DNA from: Rana temporaria
Taxonomy: Eukaryota > Chordata > Amphibia > Anura > Ranidae
Assembly: GCF_905171775.1 (NCBI RefSeq)
Contig: NC_053489.1
Span: 332,230,089 to 332,294,088, forward strand
Direction: 5' to 3'
Length of the DNA stretch: 64,000 nucleotides
Both the position numbers and the translations under genes were made by a program. Shown in pieces: positions 33,069 through 43,887 of the stretch; position 1 is the first letter of the stretch, and every line of letters starts with the position of its first letter. The notes under the pieces were generated by a model. The model made no database searches, had not been told where the DNA came from, and was given only the letters and a program-made list of their open reading frames with translations.

Positions 33069-33470
33069 TAATGCATTCTATGCATTAAGGTGAAAAACCT
33101 TCTAAAGTACAGCAACCCCCCAGACCACCCTTTTACTCATCTGAACCCGATCGCTCCAGCGCCCAAAACTAGCACACCAGCTCCAGCCAGTGTCTCTGGT
33201 CCTGATTGGATAGATTGATAGCAGCGCAGGCATTGGCTCCTGCTGCTCTCAATCAAATCCAATGACACGGGGCCCGGGGGTGGGGCAGAGTCCTGCTGTC
33301 TGTGTCAATGGACGCAGCAGCAGGACACGGGAGGGTGCCCGCACTAGTGCCTCGAGGGAGAGCGCTTCTCCGGTGGGGCACTCGAGAGAAGGAAGGGCCA
33401 GGAACTCTGTGAAAAACTAACCGCACAGAGGAGGTAAGTATGACATGTTTGCTAGTTATATACATGTGGA
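33069..33470. other. Gene-free stretch
   Basis: GC-rich non-coding sequence. It probably continues an interspersed repeat, but no boundary was recognised. Confidence 0.4.
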
Positions 33471-33474
33471 GGCG

Positions 33475-34375
33475 CTAAAGAGTTACATAAAAAAATGAAA
33501 TAATTTACTGAACCCTATAATTGGTGGGGAACAGGCAAATGCCTGTCCTAATAAAAATATATATAGTGATAGAGAAACTACACTATAACCACATCTAATG
33601 CCGCGTACACACCATCACTTTATGTGATGAAAAAAAACGACGTTTTTAAAAACGTCACTTTAAATGACCGTGTGTGGGGGAAAACGTTGTTTTATGTCTT
33701 GTAAAAAACGGAAAAAAAAATTGAAGCATGCTTCAATTTTATGTGTCGTTTTTCAAAACGTCGTTTTTTACTTCACAGAAATTGACCGTGTGTAGCAAAA
33801 AACGACGTTTAAAACAACGTTTTTACACCCGCGCATGCCCAGAAGCTAGTTATGAAGCGAGCTTCAATGGAAAAACGTGGTGAACGTAACCTTCGCTTTG
33901 CTAGAGCATTGTGAAAAAAACGTGTGTAGGCAACTTCGTCTTTGAAAATGATGTTTCAAAAACGTCGTTTTATTTCATGATTTAAAACGTAGTTCTTTTT
34001 TCATCACAAAAAACGACCGTCTGTACGCGGCATAACAAGTGTGGTTGGACATCACAATGGTAAAATAAAAATAATGATATAAAACATATAGTGAATGTGC
34101 TAGTAATAAAAAAACAAATCATAAATCAAATTATGCAAAGTCCATAGATCAATATTAAAATGAATAGTGATATAATCCTTAATGAACTTCCGAAACAATC
34201 CACAGATGCAAAGCCAGTGACAAAACTTGAACACCTTCACCATCAGTTTTGTCACTGGATTTGCATCTGCGGATTGTTTCGGAAGTTTAAGGATTATATC
34301 ACTATTAATTATTAGGACAGGCATTTGCCTGCTCCCCACTAATTATAGGGTTCAGTAAATAATTACATTTAAGGT
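33475..34375. repeat. Foldback repeat split by a nested MITE
   Basis: ATTTACTGAACCCTATAATT and CAGGCAAATGCCTGTCCTAA on the left are inverted at 34307-34372. The inner arms (about 34150-34305) repeat AATCCTTAA..CTTCCGAAACAATCC in both orientations. The Harbinger-type MITE at 33599-34032 sits inside. Confidence 0.75.
33599..34032. mobile_element. Harbinger-type foldback MITE (TGCCGCG-end family)
   Basis: The ends TGCCGCGTACACACCATCAC and CGTCTGTACGCGGCA are inverted and flanked by TAA (33596-33598 and 34033-34035). The inside is made of AAAACGACGTTT-type blocks. Confidence 0.87.
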
Positions 34376-34624
34376 TTAGTTGTCCTTAAAATATAAAAAA
34401 AGACCAGTTTTTAATGGACACAGGCATTTTTGGAGCGCTATTTACAGCGCTCCAAACATGCAACAAAGATGCTGCTTACAGGACATTTTCTAACGTCCCG
34501 CAAACGCACCGCCCCGGTGTGAAAGCACCCATTCAAATGAATGGAAGGCATTTTTAATGTGCTTTACCGGCGCTATTTTTAGTGCTAAAACGCCTGAAAA
34601 CTGCCTCATGTGACAGGGGTCTTA

Positions 34625-34954
34625 GCCCCCATTCACATCTAGGCGTTTTTACGCCTGTAGCGCTACGCCGCTGCCGCCAGAGGGCTGGAAACACATTTCC
34701 CTCTATGGAGATGGTTCATATCTCCACGCCGAACGCCGGACGCCTGACGCCTGCCGCCTGAAAAAAGGTCCCAGGCCTTTTTTTCAGGCGTCTTTAGGCG
34801 TTCGGCTAGGAGATGGGAAGCATCTCCATAGAGGGGGTCAATCTGGGGCACATCTAGGCGGACAATACCGGCGTTTTGTCGCCGCAAATCACAGTACAAA
34901 ACTTTTGCGGCGACAAAACGCCGCGATTTCGTCCGCCTAGATGTGAATGGAGCC
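34625..34954. mobile_element. Foldback MITE with CCATTCACATCTAGGCG ends
   Basis: GCCCCCATTCACATCTAGGC on the left pairs with GCCTAGATGTGAATGGAGCC on the right. TTA lies on the left and TAA on the right. The inside repeats AGGCGT and ATCTCC blocks in both orientations. Confidence 0.78.
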
Positions 34955-34957
34955 TAA

Positions 34958-35409
34958 ACTGGAGGTACTGCCTGCCAAATGTGATGGAGAATTGATTTTT
35001 GTATGTGCACACTCCTGTCTGCTGTCTTTGCAGCTTAGGGAGGAGCAGTTGGAGGTGGTAAAACACAACTCAATTGTATCTTTTTATTGTCCCCCAGCTG
35101 CAAGTAGTGTAACTAAGGCCTAAAAAATACAGTTTTTTAGCTGAACCTAGTGAGAAAGGATTTCATTTACAGCCTCTGATAAGATTGGTTTTTAATACAT
35201 TAGCCCAGGTTCACACTGGGCTGCGGGAATGAAACCGTGCAAGTTCAGCTGAACTCGCACATTTTCACTCCCGCATGTCAGTCCCGATTTTGGCCGCGAT
35301 TACAGAGACATCTGTGCAGGTTTCTGGGCCGAAATCGCAAAATACAGAAACTACTTTTTGACATCGGCGCAACGCCGCAGACAATGAGTTTGTTAACTCT
35401 CACATGGAT
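34958..35409. other. Spacer with a MITE fragment
   Basis: No gene seen. About 35200-35390 starts AGCCCAGGTTCACACTGGGC, related to the ends of 25781-26437, but the other end is missing. Confidence 0.45.
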
Positions 35410-36385
35410 GCACTGAGCAGGCTAGATACTGAGCCATGGGGAGCAGAAAAGAACTGTCGAAAAACCTGTGTAACAATGCAATGGAACTTTTTTAAAGATG
35501 GAACAGGATATAAAAAGAAATACAAAGCCTGGAATATGCCAGTCAGTACTGTTCAATCACTTATTAAGTATAATTTGGGGATCTCTTTATACCAAGCAAA
35601 AATCAGACCAAGAAAGATTGCAGCCACAACTGCCAGAAAAATTGTTCGGGATACAAAGAAAAACCCAGAGGTAAGCTCAGGAGAAATACAAGTTGGAAAA
35701 ATATGGTGTGGTTGTTTCAAGGAGCACAATACGATGATACTTGGACAAAAAAAAAAACGACAAGGTTGAGTTGCCGTAAAAAAGCCCTTACTGCGCCAAT
35801 GCCAAAAATCCCAGTTACAATATGCCAGACAACACTTTGACACGCCTCACAGCTTCTGGAACACTGTAATCTGGAGTGACAAGACCAAAATACAGTTTGG
35901 AGAGGGGTCAACAAGGTCTATAGCGACAAGTATACTATCCCCACTGTAAAGCATGGTGGTGGCTCACTGATGTTTTGGGGGTGTATGAGCTCTAAAGGTA
36001 CAGGGAAACTTGTTAAAATTGATGTCAAGATGAATGCAGCATGTTATCAGAAAATACTGCCAGAAAATTTGCATTCTTCTGCACGAAAGCTGCGTCTGGG
36101 ACGCTCTTGGACTTTCAAGCACGACAATGACCCTAAGTACAAGGCCAAGTTGACCCTCGTGATTACAGCAGAAAAAGGTGAAGGTTCTGGAGTGGCCATC
36201 ACCGTCTCCTGACCAAAGACTTTGCATGACCTGGAGGCAATTTGCCAAGACGAATGGGCTGCTATACCACCTGCAAGAATTCTGGGCCTCATAGACAACT
36301 ATTACAAAAAACTGCACGCTGTCATTGATGCTAAAAGTGGTAATACACAGTATTAAGAACTAAGGGGGTGCAGACTTTTTAAAAG
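35410..36385 (+). pseudogene. Tc1-like transposase relic
   Basis: Pieces of a Tc1 transposase lie in order on the plus strand: an N-terminal region (VSTVQSLIKY; ATTARKIVRD, 35545-35660), then SLMFWGCMSSKGTGKL (about 35965-36010) and FKHDNDPKYKAK (about 36115-36150) of the DDE catalytic core. Frameshifts and deletions separate them. The final part drops frame before the third acidic residue. The copy is inactive. Confidence 0.85.
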
Positions 36386-36414
36386 GGGTCATTTCATTTG
36401 TTTACTTGTCGCCA

Positions 36415-37099
36415 TGTGCCTTTTCCTGCGGCCTGCCAGGTTGCCTGCTCGGATAAGGGTCAGATATGGATTTTAGGAGGATCCTACGCCATTTTGGTTT
36501 TAAATTTTGCCACAGGGTTCCCCTTAATATTTATACCAGACCCAAAGGGCATGGTAATGGACTGGGGGGGGGGCATGCCATTTTTATCAATGATTTTTAT
36601 CTATATTGCCGGGACCCAACAATACATTACAGCCATGAGTAGTTTTAAATTACATTTTTCCTTTAGAAATGTAATTTTGGTGTGGTACTATTCTAAACAT
36701 GTGGAAAAATGTGCTACTTTACAGGCATACTAAGGACACCCCCAGGCACGATATTTAAAGGAATATTTAATTTTTATTGTTTCACTTTAAGCATTCTTAA
36801 AATCCATACTCCTGAAAAAACTGACGTTTTAAAACTTTTTTTTTTTTTGCATTGATACATGTCCCCTGGGGCAGGACCCGGATCCCCAAACGCTTTTTAT
36901 GGAAGTACCTTGCATATAAGCCTTTAAAATTAGCACTTTTAGTTTTTAATGTTAGTGTCCCATAGACTTTAACTGTGTTAGCGGTGGCTTTCGATCTTGC
37001 TGCGAACGCTGCATATTGTTAGCTGTTCGGTGAACGGGCGAACACCCAATGGTCGAGTTGAACTTACATTAGACTCGAACATCGGGCTTATCCCTAATT
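36415..37099. repeat. Fragment of the 2.5-kb foldback family
   Basis: It runs parallel to the right arm of 27160-29627: CTGCGGCCTGCCAGG, CTCGGATAAGGGT, TGCATTGATACATGTCCCCT and a closing AACATCGGGCTTATCCCTAA. It is diverged and one-armed. Confidence 0.78.
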
Positions 37100-37315
37100 A
37101 ACATTTAGAAATTGCTTATCTGTAAGTGGATTCCTCACCCATTGTGTTTTTAAAACATTATGCACCCTTGTTTTGCTTCTATAGTTAAATGTATCTATAA
37201 CCAAAATGCTTTTTTTCTGGATAGAATGGTAAGGGGCAGTGGCGGCTGGTCAGTCAAACTTTTTTTTTTATCCAACGAATATTTATTTATTTTGCAGAAG
37301 TGTAGTACATACATT

Positions 37316-38011
37316 GGGCCAGATTCACAGAAGATATACGACAGCGTGTTACGGCCGTCCTAACTATGCGACTGATTCATACAATCAATTACGCATAGAT
37401 AGCCAAAAGATCCAACAGGTGTAATTGAATTACACTGTCGGATCTTAAGGATGCAATTCTAGGCCGGCCGCTAGGTGGCGAGGCCATTGCGGTCGGCGTA
37501 GAATATGCAAATGACTAGTTACAGCGATTCCCGAACGTCCGCGCTGCCAGTCGATCTAACTTTACGTTGTTTCCGTCGAGTTACGCCGCGTAAAATTAGG
37601 GCTGAGCCCTAGGTGTTCTAAGCCATGTTAAGTATGGCCGTCGTTCCCGCGTCGAAATTTAAAAAATCATGTCGTTTGCGTAAGTCTTCCGTGAATGGTG
37701 CTGGACGACATTTACGTTAAAGTCTAAACAAATGACGTCCGTGCGACGTCATTTAGCGCAATGCACGTCGGGTAATTTACCCGACGGAGCATGCGCAGTA
37801 CGTTCGGCGCGGGAACGCGCCTAATTTAAATGGTGCCCGCCCCATTTAAATAGGGCGGGCTTGCACCGAGCGCATTTACGTTACACCGCCGCAAGTTTAC
37901 AGGTAAGTGCTTTGTGAATCAGGCACTTACGCTGTAAACCTGCGGTGGTGTAACGTAAATCAGATACGTTATGCTGCCGTGGAGCAACGTAATTGTATCT
38001 GAATCTAGCCC
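37316..38011. mobile_element. MITE with GGGCCAGATTCA ends
   Basis: GGGCCAGATTCACAGAAGAT at the left pairs with TGTATCTGAATCTAGCCC at the right. An inner hairpin (about 37865-37970) inverts CATTTACGTTACACC and AAGTTTACAG. It is GC-rich and non-coding. Confidence 0.78.
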
Positions 38012-38029
38012 ATTATCTTTATTGCAATA

Positions 38030-40290
38030 TGGGCTAGTTACATGCATCTCAACCATAATGATAACCAACAAGATAGCCACATCAGCAGTTTCACAATGTT
38101 CCCTTTATTGTTTCTGTTAGTCCATTATTCACCCAACATTTATTCCCAATAGTCTGTCCACCACTAGTTCCACTGGGGCTAGTCCCGGCACATCCAGCCA
38201 TGGTGCCCACAATTTCTCAAACTTGTGTGCACTTCCCCAGTGCTGGTATACCAGCTTTTCCATTCTTAATACTGTACCAATTCTATCAATCCATTATTTT
38301 ATGGCCGGGGGAGCCTTAGACTTCCAATGTATCCAATGTATCATAATATGTTTTCTAGCCTGAATAAGAACTATGAATATAACTATGTATAGCCTCTCTG
38401 CTGCGCACTTCCCACTCATAATCTTCCATTGCACCTAGGAGACATGCTCTCGGGTCCTGTGAAAGAGAGACTTTAAATACAGAGTTGACCGTAGTAACTA
38501 CTTCTGCCCAATATGCTTATAGTTTGGGGCAACGCCATCTTGTACATGTGGAGTCAGGCTGCAGGTTCATCAAATGGAGTCTGTGGGAGGGGGGTCTAGT
38601 AAGTTTGCAATAGGATGTATATCTGGGTAAGTCTTTGGAATACATTCAGTGAGCACATGCCCACTGCCTGAAAGATCTCCTCCCATTGTTCCCCATCCAA
38701 CTGCCCACCGTCTTTCTCCCACTTCTCCCTTACTTTCGGGGGATTCTGCTTCATTACGGACTGTAGCAGGATAGCGTAGCATTGGGAAATAAATCCTTTA
38801 GCCGAAACAGCAACCCAAGAAGGCTAAACACTGGAGTCAGGGATAAGTGCCACTCCGAAGACCGGCCTTGTGCTGCAACCGCATAACTGAGTTGTAAATA
38901 GTAGAAATGCATCGATGAAGGTAGACCATATGTTTCATTCAGGTCAGCGAAGGAGCGTAGCACCCCACTAATGAATATTTGCTTGAGATGGGTAACTCCA
39001 AATGCCTTCCCCCTAGCCCCAGACTGCAGTTTGGCCAGTTCAGTGTACTTGTCATTATGCCATATAGGGCTGTACTCTGTATAATCATCCGCATTCTGGA
39101 TATATTTGGATTTGTTCCATACCATCTGGACTAGACTAAAGGTTGGGTACTTTTTATGTGGCTTAGTGAAGGCTAAGGCCTCCAGTGTCGTGGGAATTGG
39201 TCCCCTGCATACAGTGTGGAGTTCAATTTCTGAGATGAGCTTTGCGGCCTAATCACTGCCAGTAAGATGTTGCAGCTGAGCTGCTAGGTAATACAACCAA
39301 GGGTTAGGCAACGCCAAGCCCCCACCATCCTCGAGTCCCTGCAAGTGTTCTAGTTTGATCCTAGGGGGTCTATCTTTCCAAATGAGGCTGCGGAAAATGG
39401 TGTTTACCATTCGGAATATCTTCAAGGGGATAACCATGGGGGTGTTATGGAGAAAATACAGTAGTTGAGGCATGAGTATCATCTTTATTAGATTCACTCT
39501 GCCCGCAAATGACAGGAGGAGGGAGTTCCAAGTTTTAACCCTTTCCCTAAACTTCTGGAGAAGGGGGGGGGGATATTTAGGTTAATATAATCCCTCTGCC
39601 TAGATGTGATCTGAATCCCCAAGTATTTAAAGGAGGTGATAATTGGTATAGGACAAGAGTAATTCACTGTCTGTGTGCCATCCCTGTCTAGTAGGAGTAG
39701 AGCAGATTTTTAACAGTTTATGAGTAAACCGGAAAATCCACCAAATCTGGATATGGTCGACATGGCCTCCCGAAGGGAAAGGTGTGTGTGTGTGTTTTCT
39801 AGCAGAAGCAAGGTGTCATCAGCATATAACATGACTTTTTCCTGCATGTTGCCATAGCAAAAACCTGTGATGCGCTGATTTGCCCTAATCTAAATTGCCA
39901 GTGGTTCAATAGCTAACGCAAAGAGGAGGGGGATAACGGGCATCCCTGTCTAGTTCCCCTTCTCAATGCAAAGCCCCGAGACAAGGAGCCAAACGCACAG
40001 ATAGCGGCCTGTGGTTGACTGTAGAGAAGTTTTACCCATGAGATATAATTTGAGCCAAACCCAAACTTCTGTAGTATGGACCATAGATAGTTCCAGTCTA
40101 TACTGTTGAACACCTTTGTGGCATTCATCGATAGTAGCGCCCTACTGCCCATGTTATCCACCTGTAACTGAATATTTTGAAACAGCCTTCTCAAGTTAAC
40201 GGCCATGGATTTATTGAGCATGAAACCAGCCTGGTCATCATGCACAATAGATGTTATCACACCATTCACCCGGATTGCCAACATCTAATA
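38030..40290 (-). pseudogene. L1-type LINE, 5'-truncated and decayed
   Basis: Minus-strand pieces appear in order: RT core (39913-40284) with ALLSMNATKVFNSIDW and GTRQGCPLSP, a later RT/linker piece (39249-39497), and the C-terminal region (38754-39125) with frameshifts between them. The YADD box region is lost in a shifted segment. The part left of 38754 would be the 3' UTR. It cannot encode a protein. Confidence 0.85.
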
Positions 40291-40776
40291 GAGGCAAAAT
40301 CAAAGTGAACTTACTACTGGATGTGTTCCGAACTAAGTAAGTTGTGTAATGCTAAACCCAGTGGTAATGATTTCATTTACATCGCCTTGCTAGACTGGCA
40401 TTTAACTAAAAGCTATTTCTTCTTTTAGAACGATTGTTTTTAGGAAAACATTTGACAGAAAAATTACTATTCCACCAAAGTAAATGTAGACTGCTCTATG
40501 CAATTGTATGCCACCCACATGCTGCTCTACCAAAATGTGCACAGTTACCAAGATTAATATTAACAAAAAGCCGTTTAAGCCTATTTTATTAAAATTAAAG
40601 GCAATCTGTGCTCAGAGAAATACAGTATGTGGGCTGCCATTTTTTACTTCATTCTGAAAATGCTAGTTTCCTGGCAATATCTGGCCTCTATTCTTTATAT
40701 GTTACTGACCCACACAAGCAACAAGTAGTTCAGTCAGAGAGAACGGACTCGCATATTTGACCTGGATCACTGCCTC
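40291..40776. other. Gene-free stretch
   Basis: AT-rich sequence of about 490 bp with nothing recognised. Confidence 0.5.
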
Positions 40777-40779
40777 TAA

Positions 40780-41172
40780 TGCCGCGTACACACGATCGGT
40801 CCATCCGATGAGAACGGTCTGATGGACCATTTTCATCGGTTAACCGATGAAGCTGACTGATGGTCAGTCGTGCCTACACACCATCGGTTAAAAAAACGAT
40901 CGGGTCATAACGTGGTGATGTAAAACACAACAACGTGCTGAAAAAAACAAAGTTCAATGCTTCCAAGCATGCGTCGACTTGATTATGAGCATGCGTGAAT
41001 TTTTAACCGATGGTTGTGCCTACTAACGATCGTTTTTTTTTCTATCGGTTAGGTATCCATCGGTTAAATTTAAAACAAGATTGCTTTTTTTTAACCTATG
41101 GATAAATAACCGATAGGGCCCACACACCATCAGACCGTTCTCATCGGTTTGACCGGTCGTGTGTACGCAGCA
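40780..41172. mobile_element. Harbinger-type foldback MITE (TGCCGCG-end family)
   Basis: The ends TGCCGCGTACACACGATCGG and GGTCGTGTGTACGCAGCA are inverted and flanked by TAA (40777-40779 and 41173-41175). It is closely similar to 18575-18983. Confidence 0.9.
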
Positions 41173-41175
41173 TAA

Positions 41176-41477
41176 GTATGGCCTTTGGCAATATCCTGAT
41201 ATGGGTCATTAAAGCATTTTTAGGAATGCATGCTCCCTTTGTAATAGAAATAAAATAGATACAGAGAGGGGCACTAAGCAAAGGCATACACTTCTGATAG
41301 TATACTTTAGTAAAGCCAGTGGATTCCATTTTAATTGCTGTGTTCAGATTAATGGAATTAGATGTATATAACAAAACTGGGAGAAAAAATAAAAATGTAA
41401 TTGGGCAAACAAGTAAGAGAACAGCATATGGCAAAATCATAGATTGCACAATTATTAATAGACAGCAAGGTTGTATA
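41176..41477. other. Gene-free spacer
   Basis: AT-rich sequence. The short open frames are not convincing. Confidence 0.45.
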
Positions 41478-42124
41478 CAGTGGCGTAGCGTGGGGGGAGC
41501 AGGGGGGGGCCGTGGCCCCGGGCGCGATATTTAGGGGGGCGACATTCCGTGCCTTCTGCTAATTTTAATTTCCTGTGTCATCGTCCGATTTCCATCCGCC
41601 ATGTTTAGTTCTGGCGCCCTGTGATTAGGCATATGGGGGTCATGTGAGACGTGGGGCTGGGCTGGAAGTCCCGCCTCCGCACATGACTGCCATACGCCCA
41701 ATCACAGTGTGCCGGGAAACTCTGAACATGGTGGCGGGAGACAAGCACTGCAAGTGTGAGCCGCCGTCTTCCCCGCTGCCTGTCCCTCTGCTCTGGTACA
41801 CTGCACGCAGTCAAGCCAGCCACACATGACACATCGCACATGGAGAGCCCGCCCGCCCCAAGGTAGTGGCTTTGCGGGGGGCATACGGCACAACAATCCC
41901 CTTCTCTGGTCGCGGCTCTGTCTAATCAATCTTAACAGCGGCTGTCACAGAGTCTGACACCATGGAGCGTGCTGCGGGTGGATGGCGCTGGTGGGGAGTC
42001 GGGACTCCGAAGCAATTCTGCACATCCAGTGCTGGGGTCCTGAGGAAAGTCCTGGATTCTGGAGAAGAGCAGACAGAGGTAAGGAGGACTTGCACCAAGC
42101 TGGGGGAGGGGGGTGTGAGTAGTG

Positions 42125-42966
42125 CAGGAAGTAGAACTCCTACTGTAGGAGTTAGGTGGGGGTCAGTGTTGGGGGGTCAGTGTAGGTGTCAGGGGTCAGT
42201 GTAGTTGTCGGTTAGGTGTCGGGGGTCAGTTTAGTTGTCGGGTAGGTGTCGGGGGTCAGTGTAGGTGTTGGGTAGGTGTCGGGGGTCAGTGTAGGTGTCG
42301 GGTGTATGTGTCTGGTAGGTGTCGGGGGTCAGTGTAGGTGTCGGGGGTCAGTGTATGTGTCGGCGGTCAGTGTAGGTGTCGGGGGTCAGTGTAGGTGTCG
42401 GGGGTCAGTGTAGGTGCCAGTCGGGGGTGAGTGTAAGTGCCAGTCGGGGGTGAGTGTAGGTGCCAGTCGGGGGTGAGTGTAGTTGTCGGGGGTCAGTTTA
42501 GTTGTCGGGGGTCATTATAGGTGTCGGAGGTGAGTGTAGGTGCCAGTCGGGGGTGAGTGTAGGCGCCAGTCGGAGGGTCAGTGTATGTGTCAGGTAGGTG
42601 TTGGGACTCAGTGTATGTGTCAGTGTAGGTGTCGGGGGTCAGTGTTGTTGTCGGGTAGGTGTCGGGGGTCAGTGTAGGTGTCTGGGGTCAGTGTATGTGT
42701 CAGGTAGGTGTCGGGGGGCTCAGTGTAGGTGTCGGGGGTAAATGTATGTGTCAGGTAGGTGTCGGGGTCAGTGTATGTGTCAGGTAGGTGTTGGGACTCA
42801 GTGTATGTGTCAGTGTAGGTGTTGGGACTCAGTGTATGTGTCAGTGTAGGTGTCGGGGGTCAGTGTAGGTGTCGGGGGTCAGTGTAGGGGTCAGTGCATG
42901 TGTCAGGGGTCGGTGTATGTGTCAGGGGTCAGTGTATGTGTCAGGTAGGTGTCGGGGGTGAGTGTA
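42125..42966. repeat. G-rich minisatellite, first block
   Basis: About 840 bp of a roughly 19-bp unit, GGTGTCGGGGGTCAGTGTA, with variants such as GGTGCCAGTCGGGGGTGAG. The LTR element interrupts it, and it resumes at 46214. Confidence 0.93.
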
Positions 42967-42971
42967 GGTGC

Positions 42972-43505
42972 TGTGACGGTAGTAGAATGATATCCCCGTC
43001 AAACATTCCCTTCTTCCCATAAAGAAAATCACCCAATATTCCACGAGGAGGAATATTCCTGTGATCGCCCAATAAGCCACACATGAGCCAAGCTTACTGC
43101 TGGAACAAGACCCTTTAATGGCAGCATGCTGCTAGTTATATGTAGTTACAAAACTGTTACAATGACAATCTCTGCCCCCCCCCTCACACAGTGGGGGCTC
43201 CCATACAGATTATAGGCAGACACTTCGGCGCCGACTCTGAAGACACATTTCTTTAGATAATGACATCAGTGAAGGTAATTACTAGTTGTAACAGAATACG
43301 TTATCTAGACAGCTTGGCCCCGCATATAGAAGAGGTAATTACCACAATGAAGCAATCAGAATAATTAACATGAGCCACTTATCTAATCACAGTAAACAGT
43401 AAACACAGGGCTTCTTCACACAACACACTAGATCAATTACCCTTTTACCTCTAACACACACAGCATTACTAGCAGGGAGAATTAAACTGAAGCATATCCT
43501 TCACA
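42972..43505 (-). repeat. 3' LTR of the Gag-HEXIM element
   Basis: 534 bp with TG..CA ends (TGTGACGGTAG on the plus strand and CCTTCACA at the other side). It is 3' in the element's minus-strand orientation. Confidence 0.94.
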
Positions 43506-43526
43506 ATGGCCCCCCTTTTTCTCCCT
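43506..43526 (-). other. Candidate polypurine tract
   Basis: On the minus strand a GGGAGAAAAAGGGGGGCCAT run lies directly against the 3' LTR, the position from which plus-strand DNA synthesis is primed. Confidence 0.7.
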
Positions 43527-43887
43527 GCTCCGGCAACCCGGTTGGACCTTTCCTGGTCCAGTAGGGTTGACGGGTTCAGAGCTTTTAGTCCGAGGTTAAC
43601 TCCGTTTGGCGTAACTGACCTCCCTTGGCAACAGCTTCCGACTCAGGTATGCCACCGGGTCGTCAGATCACACGCCGGTCAGTCCCCAAGTCTTTGTGCG
43701 ATCTGCAGAGTCACCAGAAGTCAGTGTGAAGACGGCGAATGGGTCTGTGCGCCGCTGTCTAGGTGTCCCGCTATGGGAGGGGGCAGGTTATGGCTCTGAA
43801 GTGACAATCACAGGAGATTCATAAAAAGAAAAATTGATATTTGTTGAAATGCTGTAGCACTGGTGCTCAGAGTCCGGGGGGGACCTA
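43527..43887 (-). other. 3' untranslated region of the Gag-HEXIM element
   Basis: About 360 bp between the stop codon and the polypurine tract. The short plus-strand open frame at 43506-43799 is not convincing. Its origin (retroelement or captured host 3' UTR) is unclear. Confidence 0.5.

Noticed and set aside
41605..42204. Short frames near the left end of the hAT-like element as transposase remains
   Set aside because: No hAT transposase motif is present; the sequence is GC-rich terminal DNA.
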